From the NCBI RefSeq assembly GCF_007655135.1, contig NC_045131.1, positions 21,002,001 through 21,066,000 of the forward strand: a stretch of 64,000 nt of DNA. Reading direction: 5' to 3'. Below, in pieces: positions 37,290-48,843 of the stretch (positions are counted from its first letter, which is position 1; each line of letters opens with the position of its first letter). The notes below the pieces were generated by a model. The model had not been told where the DNA came from and ran no database searches. It saw only the letters and a program-made list of their open reading frames with translations. The position numbers were made by a program, and so were the translations under genes. This DNA is from Punica granatum. Lineage: Eukaryota; Streptophyta; Magnoliopsida; Myrtales; Lythraceae.

Positions 37290-38395
37290 TAGTTTCCCGA
37301 GTAACCTCCAAGGAGCGGAAATGACCATTTTCAGTGGAAATCCATATCCGGAGGTCCTCATTGGGGAAACTTGACGCCAAATGCTTACGTTACACAATGC
37401 TAGCCTTCTCAAGGCTCAATGTGGAATCGTCGGAATAAATCACACGACTCATCTAGACCTCCCGAGCAGTGCTTTAGAGGTCTCAGATACACTTTTCAAG
37501 TCCTTGGAGGTTTGATCTCGACAAACAGAGATTACAGTAATCTCCGGAGTGCCCAAGCAACTCAGAAATCATCCTGAGAAATCCAGTTTCGGCCTCCTAG
37601 GACGTCTCCGGCCCCACGTTAGCATTACCGGCTTAAGGGATAATTGTTCACGTTGTCTGACAATTTATGTCAAAATGACCAACGTGAGATGCAGACACAA
37701 GATATGCTGTCAGAAGCGGACAACTTCGCTCTGGTCATCTGCAATGAGCAAAACCGGCTTCCGAGCCTCATATGCTTCCGGGGCATTTCTCCATGAAAAA
37801 TGCCAATCTCAAGCTCATTAAACCCGTTTTCTCGCGCATATCGACAATTCAACGTTCAATTCGAACCATGAACTTCGAATACGCGACCAATCGAGACCCG
37901 AGCTTTCTCCCGGATTCTTATCTTAGGCCGTGGGACCCACGGATCAGGCCTAGCCGCCCCATTCTTGCCCTAGGTGTCCTCTCCTTTGTCTTCTTCATCT
38001 CCATGAAGATAAGAAGACAACTTGCACACTTATCCCCTAAAATATCTAAGTGTTTCATTCTTGCACTCCAACTCCCCATCAATGCTCATTAATGTTTTAT
38101 CTCTTCTCCATCAATGCCACTTGCAAGAATATCTTCTTCCTTCATTAAACAAATTCGGATCTCCTAATCCATGCCCCTTAATTGCACTTTTCTCCACTTA
38201 ATTGCACTTAAGCATAGCCTATATATACTTTCTAAGTCATTAACTTAAGGATACACCTTCAAGCACTCTCTCTCTAGCATTTCTCACTCTCCAAAAGCTC
38301 TCAAACTCCATAGCAAACCGCAGCAAGCTTCAGCCATTTCCAGCAAGCAAAACCAAGCAAAACCGGGCAAAGTCTTAAGTCGGAATCCATCCCGG
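37290..38395 (+). mobile_element. D: inverted LTR block (U3 and start region)
   Basis: This block reads in the opposite direction to both D ends. It starts 'agtttcccgagtaacctcc', the point where D's distal fragment stops (44139), and ends '...cccggcttgaatc' near 38400. It carries a TATA box (TATATATA, 38220-38227) on the plus strand. At its right end the five bases GAATC are shared by both joined sequences. Confidence 0.78.
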
Positions 38396-39696
38396 CTTGA
38401 ATCATTTCTCGCATGCTTAAATGACAAACATGATAAATGACACGATTAAACGAAAGTCGGCATTGCCATGATTTGAATAACGCATTCGAACATGGAAACA
38501 TGCACAAACAAGTTATTTAAGGAATCGATAAAACAATACCGACTTCATGCGCGTGAGAAAATACGATGAAACTCGGGAATCAAGCTTGGATCGGGTCAAG
38601 AAGATCGTTCCTTGCCCGAAAGGAGCAAGAGAGCATTCGGTCACCTCCCTTGGAGGGAAACCCGTGAGCTCTTTGCCTTTCCCGGGTCGGGATGTTCTTC
38701 TCGACTACGATCCAAGTGTTTCTCGACATGCTAGCATATAAATCAAGGATAAATATGCATGATATAACATGGAAAATGCATAAAGATTAAAACTTGAAAA
38801 TAAAACATACATAAAACCCCTTATAACTCCATAAACGCAACGAGAATGTAAAAGTCCTAGCTCCTCTAAGTCGGGAATGGCCATACCTAGTCCCGAGATG
38901 CGGGATGGGACCTTCAAGAGTCGGGTTGGACCGTTGATGGGTCGGGTTTGGGCTGTTTTCCGTTGAACAGACCCGAATGGCATCAAACAGACCCGGCTGA
39001 AATACTGGACAGACCCGACTGGCACAAGTCGGGTCGGACGTCGCCACGGAGGCTCCCGATGGAATTTTGAGGCAAGGTCAGCGGCTTCTCACTCCTAACT
39101 GACCCCCGGAGGTGACTATGGTGGTCGTTTGGTCCCAGAGTTATCGGGTCGACCCGTACAGCCCTGCAAAGATCACGGAAAACAGAGCATGTTTGGAAAT
39201 TCGGACCCGTCTGGCACCAGTCGGGTCGGACGTTGCTACGGAGGCTCCCGATGGAATTTTTGAGCAAGGCAAACGGCTCCAGACTGCTAACTCACCTCCG
39301 GAGGTGGCTGTGGTGGTCGTTTTCCGAAAAGAGTCCTGGATCAACCCGATCTACAAGAAAACCGCACAAACAGTCAGAAATTTCGACCCGACTGGGCAGT
39401 CGGGCTGTTTCTTCTTCCTGGGGTTAAACCGACGGGTTTTTCTTGGATTTCTTGACTCCTTGACACCCTAGGGTTGTGTGGGGAGGTGTTTGATGGGTTT
39501 TGGTAGCTCAAACCGACTTGGAAAGGCTTGAAACCCGGTTTGACATTTTTTACCCGAGAAGGACCAAATCTGTCCAGATTTTGTTCAAGGCTGGTTCTAT
39601 GGCTTAGAGGCTTCAAACTTAAAATCTAAGTTCAGAAATGGATAGAGGGGCTCGAAAAAATGTGGGATATGAAGTTTGGTAAAGTTTGGATTCATA
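38396..39696 (-). mobile_element. D: LTR block equivalent to 51060-52556 of LTR E
   Basis: Same orientation as the D ends, but placed before, not after, the block equivalent to 49160-50750. It includes the 'gacccgactgg' and 'gtcggacgt' repeats and ends in 'gtaaagtttggattca'. Confidence 0.8.
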
Positions 39697-41278
39697 CCGC
39701 GTGGATTAAGTTGCGCTCAGCTCGCACGTTTTGACACCGTAAACTCGATGAATTAAACGATGTCGGTTGAGAAGCCAAGAGAGAAGTAAATCTGTGTGTC
39801 AGGGAATTGGTTCACAATCTTGCGTTACAATTCATCGAACCATGGAGGTTGAATCCCTGCGTGAACCAAAACCTCGAGATCTTGGATTTACTTGTGTCTG
39901 GGCAAGCATTAGACCGATTCGATTAATTCGACTCTCGGACCGTTCGCTCACCGACTGGAATTCTTACAGAATAAATGTACAAAATAAAATCCTTACAATG
40001 CTCTCGAAAACAATAAATACAAATTACAAAAGGGTCGAATTCCAGTCGTTTTGCGTTCGGTTATTATTCCACTCTAACTCACCGTGAGTTTAGGGAAAAG
40101 ACCGAAGAACTGAAATTCAATGGACGCTCTTATTGAATAGGGCGTTGGACCCTGTGAGTGTTGATTAGGGTGTTGAACCCTGTGCTCGATGATTAGGGCG
40201 TTGAACCCTAATATTATTCGGCCTAGGGATCAGGCTCGACCCGCATGGCAAACAGGTGCGGAAAGATAACACGCAACATGTTAATAACAGACAAAGTGTT
40301 TGTTATTGTCGTGTTTACGTGAATTAACAGATTATTAACCCAGGGGTGTTTTTGCAAGCAAATGCCATATGCTAAACAATCAAACATGTGCCAACGTTTT
40401 AGCATTCGGCTTTGTTTTGAGAACTTGACAAAGAGAGTCAAATCTCAAGTGTGTGGATTGCTTTTACAGTTGTTCTGTATTGTGACACTGAATTACCACT
40501 GAATTAACCAAACTCGTGTTTTGACTCTAGATTTGGAATCTAGAATTCCTCCTAACCATTATCTAGTGTTTGGTTAGGTCGAGTGAAAGGTTAATCAGCA
40601 TTTCGCATGTTTTCTGACAGAGATAACCGTTCTAGTTACCCGAGTCTATGTTAGGATAACAGAAACTCATTAGTTAGATAAGAAAAGGCTATGTAGATGA
40701 ACCTGCACCTGAACAGGTAGCCCATTCTTATCCCGTACTGTAGTGTTTCTGTCATGCTAACCCTAAGGGTGTCGCTGAATTGTGAAAAGATGATTTTGCC
40801 ATTTATTTGAAAATTGTTTTCAGAAAAGGGGGAAACATCGCAGTGCGGGCCACCTCGGCCTGTAGCCGGTGTCAACCAAATCCCTGGATCGTCCAGGGTT
40901 GTGCAAGAACCCCGAAAAAGCCAAAGAACCGGTCGATCTGCCCGGAAGTGATCTAGAAAGATCTTCTGTATCCTGACCTGAGCTACTTGGAATCAGGTAA
41001 AAACTCAAGTTGAGACATAGAAGCCCTTTTTAGACGTCCATGCTACATCGGACCGCGCGTTTCGGGTTTTGAAATTGATAAGTTTGAAAAGGGCACCAAC
41101 GTCATTTGACAACTCGTCAACGCGAGTTATCAGTTAATGGCCAATTCGTGTAAACTTTATCAGTGTGAAGTGGGTTTAATCATGTGAGCGTCCCGATTAA
41201 CCCGTTCGTGAAATTAATGCTTAAGGGTTGTGCCGAATGCATTAATTGTGGAAATGATTCGTGATTCGGCAACCAAGA
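39697..41278 (-). mobile_element. D: LTR block equivalent to 49160-50750 of LTR E
   Basis: Runs from 'ggattaagttgcgctcagctcgc' to 'gattcggcaaccaag'. Similarity to E stops at about 41278; 41279-41404 is a divergent stretch with weak similarity to E 50760-50876. Confidence 0.8.
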
Positions 41279-41404
41279 CAGGTCAAGAAAGACCGAGGAT
41301 GATTCGGCCAACAATGGCCGGAACACCTTTTGGTCCTAATAGGCCCAAAAGGGTCTCCGAATTACGAATCCATGCAAAGTTTGGTTTGGAAAGACATTTC
41401 ATGT

Positions 41405-42847
41405 GAAAAACCCGCCAATGAACAAAACAAGGCAACGTCAACGTTCACCAAAAGCACCGGCACCGCCAATTCAAAAGTAGTCAATAAACCCCCGACAAAA
41501 AAAAGGGGAAGCAGCAAACACCACTCCTCGACGGAGACAGAAAACAATGCACTCGAAGGTTGAATTCTTCAAAATCTTCGCCCTTGCAAACTCGAGAGAT
41601 AAAAGAATGGAGCCCGCTAGGTCGAAAACCCCTTTTGGGGCTGCCTAGGCAAAAGCTAGGGTAAAAGAGAGGCATGACCGGAAACCCTTTGGGGCGGTCG
41701 TGGCAAAAGGAGAGCTCTTCCCCTTTAGGTTGAGAGGTGCGGCCCCGAGGTGGGTGACCGTAGCAAAAGGAGAGCAAAACGAGAGATAGATAAAAATTGC
41801 TCCCTAGTCTCTCGCACATTGTGCGGACAAGGGATCCCCAAGGGAAGTGGCCAGTTTATCTATTCCAACATGATCCCTGATCGGCTCTCCAATACCATTC
41901 AACCGTCCAAGAGGGAACCTTCTTCCAGCATAGTGGGTAACTGAATACGCCGTCCAAGCAGTTCAGTACAACCTACACTACAGAAGGACGAAGGAAAATG
42001 GGGGTACATCTCGTTGTAGGCGTGAACCCATGTATCCTTTTAGCCTGGGGCAACCTACTTCCCAAGCTTTCTCTTTTCACTTTGTCTTTGCATAACTCCG
42101 AATGGGTCACAGCCACCCTTCAACAGGCTATCACAGAGCCAAAATCCCAGACATTCATCTCCGAGAGTCTAGTCATAACGCTTTGGAAATGGTCAAACCG
42201 AGTCTGACCAAATCTAACTAGAAATCCCCAAACGAGTTCCAAATGCAGCCGCCCTACGGTACCCTATTGAGAGGGGTTCAAAGCCGACGGGTGCGTCGAA
42301 CAACCGATAGAGCTGCTAGGGCATTGTCGGGGATGTCTCGATATGCCCAATACATAGCTAACGGGAGCCCATGGAGGCCTCGCATCTAGGCCTCCGAGAA
42401 CGAGACCCATCTGCACTGTTAAAGCAAAATTCTTCACGGGTTGCTCAGGCGACCCGAAACTGAAGATCTGTGCATCACAATGATGTTCTTTTTGGTGATC
42501 ACCTGTACCTATCACTTATTAGTATTTCTCACGTGATTTACGAGTGATGTCAGGATCACAGGTACTGCAAACAGCAAGAACTACGGCAGACTCTGATTCC
42601 CGACCACTCGGGATACGTAGGCACTCCACCCCAGAGCTCGAGTCCCTCAGCACATGGCATCTCGCAAAGTAAAATCCCTCATTGCACGGTAGGGGCATCG
42701 CCAGCAAAAGCACAGTTGCTCAACAGCAAAGCTAGCTATCAGCAGGGCGCAACCGCCCCAGCAGCAACATCGGTCTCCAACGAATCAGCACTCTCGGGGC
42801 AACATCCGCCACACACACCTACAGCACCATCGCTTCACAACAACAGC
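41405..42847 (+). mobile_element. D: internal-type sequence, non-coding
   Basis: Plus-strand homologue of 18295-19760 in BC and of 57130-55850 (reverse) in EF. It begins inside the palindrome word AAAAACCCGCC and includes 'actcctcgacggagacag' and the 'gcaaaaggagag' pair. It belongs upstream of the 3' tandem array, as here, but no polypurine tract or LTR start follows. No ORF is supported. Confidence 0.8.
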
Positions 42848-44138
42848 CACAGGGCCGAGTCCCTTCCTTTGATCTTCCGTAGGGCCGAGTCCTGTCGTTA
42901 GATCCCCACAGGGCCGAGTCCCTTCCATTGATCTTCCGTAAGGCCAAGTCCCTTCGTTAGATCCCCACAGGGCCGAGTCCCTTCCATTTGATCTTCCGTA
43001 GGGTCGAGTCCCTTCGTTAGATCCCCCACGGGGCCGAGTCCCTTCCTTTGATCTTCCGTAGGGCCGAGTCCCTTCGTTAGATCCCCCACATGGCCGAGTC
43101 CCTTCCTTTGATCTTCTGTAGGGCCGAGTCCCGTCGTTAGATCCCCCTAGGGCCGAGTCCCTTCCTTTGATCTTCCGTAGGGCCGAGTCCCGTCGTTAGA
43201 TCCCCACAGGGCCGAGTCCCTTCCATTGATCTTCCGTAGGGCCGAGTCCCTTCGTTAGATCCCCCACATGGCCGAGTCCCTTCCTTTGATCTTCCGTAGG
43301 GCCGAGTCCCGTCGTTAGATCCCCCCAGGGCCGAGTCCCTTCCTTTGATCTTCCGTAGGGCCGAGTCCCGTCGTTAGATCCCCACAGGGCCGAGTCCCTT
43401 CCATTGATCTTCCGTAGGGCCGAGTCCCTTCGTTAGATCCCCCACAGGGCCGAGTCCCTTCCTTTGATCTTCGTAGGGCTGAGTCCCTTTGTTAGATCCC
43501 CCATAGGGCCGAGTCCCTTCCATTGATCTTCCGTAGGGCCGAGTCCCTTCGTTAGATCCCCACATGGCCGAGTCCCTTCCATTGATCTTCCGTAGGGCCG
43601 AGTCCCGTCGTTACATCCCCCCTAGGGCCGAGTCCCTTCCTTTGATCTTCCGTAGGGCCGAGTCCCTTCGTTAGATTCCCTAGGGCCGAGTCTCTTCCTT
43701 TGATCTTCCGTAGGGCCGAGTCCTGTCGTTAGATCCTCACAGGGCTGAGTCCCTTCCTTTGATCTTCCGTAGGGCCGAGTCCCGTCGTTAGATCCCCACA
43801 GGGCCGAGTCCCTTCCTTTGATCTTCCGTAGGGCCGAGTCCCGTCGTTAGATCCCCACAGGGCCGAGTCCCTTCCTTTGATCTTCGGTAGGGCCGAGTCC
43901 CTTCCTTTGATCTTCCGTAGGGCCGAGTCCCTTCGTTAGATCCCCCCAGGGCCGAGTCCCTTCCTTTGATCTTCCGTAGGGCCGAGTTCCTTCGTTAGAT
44001 CCCCCACAGGGCCGAGTCCCTTCCATTGATCTTCCGTAGGGCCGAGTCCCTTCCTAGATCCCCACAGGGCCGAGTCCCTTCCATTGATCTTCCGTAGGGC
44101 CGAGTCCCTTCGTTAGATTCCCACAGGGCCGAGTCCCT
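42848..44138 (+). repeat. Tandem array T3 (59-60 bp units)
   Basis: About 21 units of 'cacagggccgagtccctt' + 'ccattgatcttccgta' + 'gggccgagtcccttcgtt' + 'agatcccc'. Each unit holds two copies of GGGCCGAGTCCCTTC. A marker variant CACATGGCC recurs 178 bp apart (43087 and 43265), suggesting duplication of three-unit blocks. Unrelated in sequence to T2 and T4 but at the corresponding place in the element. Confidence 0.92.
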
Positions 44139-44820
44139 TTGCTGTCTGTTTTGCCCAATTGTGAATGTCCGCTAGAGTTTTCAGGGCAATGCGGTATGAA
44201 CTTCGTTTGCCGTAATTCCATCAGACCAGTCTCCGGTTATGCTCTTCCGAAGAGGGGTATGCCCGTTTTGTCGTTCGGAAGTCATTCAGGGTGTCTGTAT
44301 GGCTTCCAAAAGATAATCTGAAGCACTGCTCGTGCTCTGTATGATTGTGGGGCATGGCCGCATTTGATATTTGGAATTAACTTTTCTCCGAGAATCCGAC
44401 ATTTTTGGACTTCCACTGAAAAGTTGTCTGTATACAGAAAGTTGTTCTGTATAGAGCAAATGATTTGCAAAACGCCTTTGGGGACACTTTTCACCTGTTT
44501 GGCATTGGAGTGGATTTTTGAAGTCCAATATTGGCTATCTTCAGACAGTCGAGCGAACTATCGAAAAATAGGCCTGTTCGTGTGAACTCTGGAAATGCCG
44601 GTTTCGGACATTGTTGAGCTCTCTAGTCACTCTGTTGCTTCTTGATGACCCCTAGAGTCCTTCTGTCATATGCATGTGTCATTTGCCTGATTTTGCCAAC
44701 TTGAGGATGAATAGTGATTTCTTGCTCTGCCGAGCCGTTTTCTATATTCTGCTCAAGTCGTGGCTTGGATCATTGCTAATAATGTAATTTCAATTGATGA
44801 GCCAAAATGGGGTGCTGACA
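44139..44820 (-). mobile_element. D: LTR 5'-terminal fragment
   Basis: Equivalent to E 53645-54332 and to A 185-870. On the minus strand it starts TGTCAGCACCCCATTTTGG. It meets array T3 abruptly at 'gagtccctttgctgtctg'. Confidence 0.85.
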
Positions 44821-44825
44821 AGCCT
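44821..44825 (+). repeat. Target site duplication of D, right copy
   Basis: AGCCT, identical to 36972-36976. Confidence 0.85.
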
Positions 44826-45676
44826 AATATCGCCATATGTCATGTGAACGAATGTTCGGACGACTTGGCACCTCGAGAGCCGATTTTGTCCCGTTTGGGC
44901 ATTCAGAGTGGAATTAACCGTCCCTGTTCTCCGATTGCTCCTTTGTGCATTGTAGTGCTTGTCTCGGTGAGCTTTTTGTCTTGTGCGGGATCGTTGGCTC
45001 GCCGTCCCTGACCGAAGACCGTTAACCGGAGGAGACCTAGGGACTAGCGACCGGGGCTTTCTCGGTGTTCCCCGAATGTCTCGAGGCGTTCAGGGATCGC
45101 TGTGATCTCTGTTTTCCATGACTGTGCCCTGAAGGTTCGCCGGGAGGCGTTTGTGACCACTGAAACGTCCCTCAGGAAGCCAAGTCGAGTTCCGCAAGGT
45201 CATTTGAAGCTTTTTTCATGATCCCGGTGGTCCCTGGGTGCGTGCAGGCCCGTTTCCGGGTGCCGTTTACTTGTCAGTGGGTCGGGCCTCTCGGAGCCCT
45301 GTCAGAAAAGGCATCTGTGAGAGTTTGGGGGACGCCTCGGCCTAAGCAGGACACCTCCGAAGTGCGCCCGGATGCGTAATTGGTCACTTTGGCATCGGGA
45401 GGGATTTTTAGAGTCCCCTATTGGGCACCTTTCGATGCTTTGGTTTTTTGATGATGAATAGTGCCGCAGTGCCAGCTCCTGTTGCTTCGGGACTCGTCGT
45501 CTGTTTACTCTCCCGATTGCCCTCTCATGCTTTCCTAGTAGATCCCGCTTTTCTCTTGTTAATCACGACTCTGTGCCCGCACGTTCGCCTCCGGTTTCCC
45601 TATTATGAATAGTGTCCCGAGCTTTGGTCGGAATTCCTCCGTCGGAGCCGGTGGACCAAAATGGGGTGCTGACATT
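44826..45676 (-). mobile_element. 5' LTR of element H, 5'-terminal portion (851 bp)
   Basis: On the minus strand this runs from the LTR start TGTCAGCACCCCATTTTGG (45676) to the D insertion point. It aligns with 7983-8850 of S. Together with 32817-36976 it gives a 5,011-bp LTR. Confidence 0.87.
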
Positions 45677-46944
45677 GACATAAAACCATATCCTAGCCCA
45701 CCTCTTTGTTTGCCTAGGTTAGATACAATGTTTGCTAATCAACCCCGGTTAAAAACTAATTAAATCACGTACATTCGGCCTAATACAGAACTTGTCTGTA
45801 GTTGTCTGTATTTATCTGTTTTTGTCTGTTTTTCATCAGTTTTATCATTTTTCTTCTATTTTCCATTTGCTTTTGCTGATTTGTCACGGCTCGGGTCCGA
45901 ACCCATAGGTTACGTAATACACGGGGCCCAACGCCCGAAATCACCGAACACGAGGTCCAACGCCTCCTAACTCACCATGCGCGTGTAACCCGAGTGCGGA
46001 ATGGGATCTAGCCTCGAGTCACCATCACACTCCAAATGTGGCCTATGTGGAAGGAAATTTGGATTGGATGTGTGAAACGTGTTTAGATATCACCCGGGAG
46101 CTCGATCGGTCCAACGGTTACAGTGGGAACTAATTGGTTCTCCTGCAAACCGTCAGTTCGATCGGACCCGACCCCCGGCTCTTTGAGCCCGCGTTGCCTT
46201 AATTTATTTATAGGTCATTCAAAACACACGGTGAGCCGGAGTGGAATATTGGCCCAATGCAAACCGATCGGGATCCATTTACTTTATTCAGTTGTACTTT
46301 GTAATTATTCGAGTGTACATTGCAATGATCTTATTTGTACATCTATTCATTCATTTGTAAGGATCCCTGATCGGCAAGCAAGAGGTCTAAGTGTCGAACC
46401 GGTCAAGTTGGTCTATTAATACCTAGAGACGAGTAAGCCCGAATACTCGCAGTGTCGGTTCACGCGGGGAGTCGACCGTCATGGTTTGACAAACTGTAAA
46501 CGTTAGGATAGTGAACCGATTCCTCGACGCACAAGCTTACTCATCTTTCGGGTTCTTGGCCCAACTTGATCAATTCATCGACTTTACGGTGTCAAAACGG
46601 GCGAGTCAAGTGCAACCCTAAATCACGCGGTAAATAAATAAAACGGCAAGCCTAGCAAACTAGAGTACCGAAAGGGCATGCGGGATATAGGCCCGCACGT
46701 AATAGAACCCCCGAATTCGGAATCTCGGGTTCCGTATGGCCATTGCCTTAGCATTTAGGTGTACCCCGTACCCCTAGACCCGGGCGACTCAACGGCCCTC
46801 GACCTACGGGTCGTAAATAGTAAGTGGCGACTCCTTCTCACGTGTGTCCGTCACGCATCCCCACGGGAAGGTGGATACTCCCAAGCCGCGTTGCATAGGC
46901 TTCGCGCATGCGTGCCCCGACGAGATTAAATTCAGGTGCGCACA
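45677..46944 (+). mobile_element. Element G: 3' portion of its 5' LTR
   Basis: Plus-strand LTR sequence of the S/H type, aligning with 28980-30235 and ending TTCAGGTGCGCACA. It starts abruptly next to H, so H inserted in this LTR; the first roughly 3.7 kb should lie left of H, outside the window. The first five bases, TTGAC, are the expected target duplication of H. Confidence 0.82.
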
Positions 46945-48843
46945 GCTTGGCGACTCCGCTGGGGACATCTAGAGGGTTCGGGCTCAATCTCGTTTGCTTG
47001 CTTGCTTGTTTATTTACTGCTTTTCGTCGTTTACCACTTATCTACTTACGCACATTTATTTCACGCAAGCATTGCATATCATGCTAGCTTTAGGTGCCTT
47101 GTCCGAAATCCCACGGGCACCAAAATAGGAAGCTAGGTTAGTCAGAGGTTCCGAGTAAGGGAACGGATCGAGTCGGCTATGCCACCTAACCGGCCCCCAA
47201 AGATCCTCGCTTGATTTTAAGGAATTCACACCCTTGAGTCGGGAGCCTCCATCCATAGATAGCACGGTCCCTGTAGCACCAAACCATGCATCGTGCTATG
47301 CCTCCGTGCAAGCCTTCAACCCGACGCCGACAACAGTCCATCGAGTTGGCCTGCGTGCCACTTGAGTCTTTTCTATTTCAAGAGCGATGTACCTTGTAAT
47401 TTGTACTAAGCCGTGGGCATTTACTTTGTTCTGCACATATGCATCATGCAGTTTTCAAAACACACTAGGATGTCGTTCACATTGACAAGTCCTAAGCAAA
47501 TTTTTTTGTCGTCTTGGTAAGGAACGCCTAGCTCGGCCTCCTACCCGCGTCTTGACAGAGTCTGCAAACACACGAGGACCACCGACCTGCCACAGAATGC
47601 AAACGGTGTATATTCCGGGACAACATGATTGACCTCATCAAAACTAGGTTCGATCACCGAGAGGTCGCTGAGAGATGAAGAACTCGTTGGCCAACCACCT
47701 TAAAGGGAGCTCTCCCAAATCCGTGCCAAGATGCAGAGATGCGGTCAGGAGCTCGCTTGAGCGAACGCAGCCCTAGAGAGGTCTAGGAAGAGGGCTCGAG
47801 GAGGCCCACACATGCACTCTAGGATAGATATCTCCGTAAGGCCCTCGCCTAAAACCGGTGCTTTCCGAGGCCGCGCTCGCTCAAACCCCGAGTGTGGTGG
47901 CAAATAAGCTTAAGGCTCTATTTTACAAAATTTGCATTGTATTTTGAACCTTTCGAGTCAATGTGAACGACAACATTAGCTTTTGAAAACTCACGCATTG
48001 CATGCATCCTATCCATTTACTATTTTACACGACAATTAACACTACCACACGGTAGACAAAGTTGTGACCGCTTTTGCAGGTGGACCTCTCGTGGTCCTCA
48101 CCCTTCCTCCACGGCGAGACGATCAGTAGCTCAAGGGCCAACCATCCAAGTAACACTAACTCCCCATTAATCCCACGCAATCGATTATGTCATTGCATGG
48201 TTGAGCACACGTCCCTCCATGCTACAAGTGCTTCCATCAGCACAACTGAGCTTGCCCTTTCCCCGTCGTGCGAGCACACCCCTACCTTGCCCATGCATGC
48301 ATCCTCGACACACCTTGTGCATGTCTCTCAGTGTGCTTGCATGACGCCTACCAGGCCAGTTCGCTCCCCTACGCAGTTGCATTCAAATTACGAATAGTTC
48401 TTGCTCCTTCATTGCTTTTCCTCTTCCCATTGCAGGAAATAACTGACAATAAGGCAACTTGAACCTTGAACGACCACAATTAGGACAATGAACACTTTCT
48501 GTCCAGCACCTTGGAACTTCGACACCGAATCCCAACCCTCCCTCCGCAAAAGATCACAGGCAACAGCTCCGGCTAACAGAGCATGGCCCTGCCCACCCGC
48601 CGTGAAAGTCACTAGCACGGTCACATCTCCGACAGGAGAATGATCCCTGCCCACCCTCCGCTGTGGCCATCAACCAGCCACTGGGGCAACATGCGCTCTT
48701 CCCTAAACTCTCTTTTACATTTTATTTATATGCATTCCCAAACGAGCTCTCGACATGAACGAACCTTTCACAGGGGCACTAGGACAGCCCCAAAGATGCC
48801 TTGTTGGTTCTGTCGGAATTGTTCGATTCGTCTGTCCTCATGG
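46945..48843 (+). mobile_element. Element G: internal region, 5' part, non-coding
   Basis: Starts with the primer-binding site and aligns with 14819-16430 and then 17118-17405 of BC. The 45-bp array T1 of BC is missing: near 48551 the sequence passes straight from 'ccctccgcaaa' to 'agatcacagg'. No ORF is supported. It is cut at 48843 by LTR E; CATGG (48839-48843) is the expected target duplication of EF. Confidence 0.82.
46948..46965 (+). promoter_or_regulatory. Primer-binding site of G
   Basis: TGGCGACTCCGCTGGGGA, one base different from the other elements. Confidence 0.8.

Larger units (their letters stand above)
36977..44820 (-). mobile_element. Element D: scrambled LTR-derived unit (7,844 bp)
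   Basis: The outer ends are the two ends of one minus-strand LTR of the A/E type: TGTACGGACCCG at 36977 and CCAAAATGGGGTGCTGACA at 44802-44820, with matching AGCCT target copies. Compared with the intact LTR E (48844-54332), the interior is rearranged. In window order D holds E-block 48844-49160; then E-block 52550-53645 inverted; then 51060-52556; then 49160-50750; then 2.7 kb of plus-strand internal-type sequence with tandem array T3; then E-block 53645-54332. No primer-binding site or polypurine tract is present. It could be a product of template switching before insertion, of later rearrangement, or of misassembly. Confidence 0.75.
5219..45676 (-). mobile_element. Element H: Tat/Ogre-type Ty3/gypsy element, interrupted three times
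   Basis: H reads on the minus strand. In order it has: a 5' LTR (45676-44826 plus 36976-32817), primer-binding site (32813-32796), leader, ORF1 (32209-30711), gag (30395-30236, then 7977-5445) and the start of protease (5444-5219). It is broken by D in the LTR, by solo LTR S in gag and by element A in protease. Its outer 5' end (45676) abuts LTR sequence of G; the target duplication there should be TTGAC (45677-45681), with the partner outside the window. Reverse transcriptase, RNase H, integrase and the 3' LTR are not in the window. ORF1 and gag carry stops and frameshifts, so this copy is dead. Confidence 0.85.

Noticed and set aside
36977..44820. Reading D as an ordinary full element with two LTRs
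   Set aside because: It has only one LTR start and one LTR end, no primer-binding site and no polypurine tract, and the internal piece is in the opposite orientation to the LTR ends.
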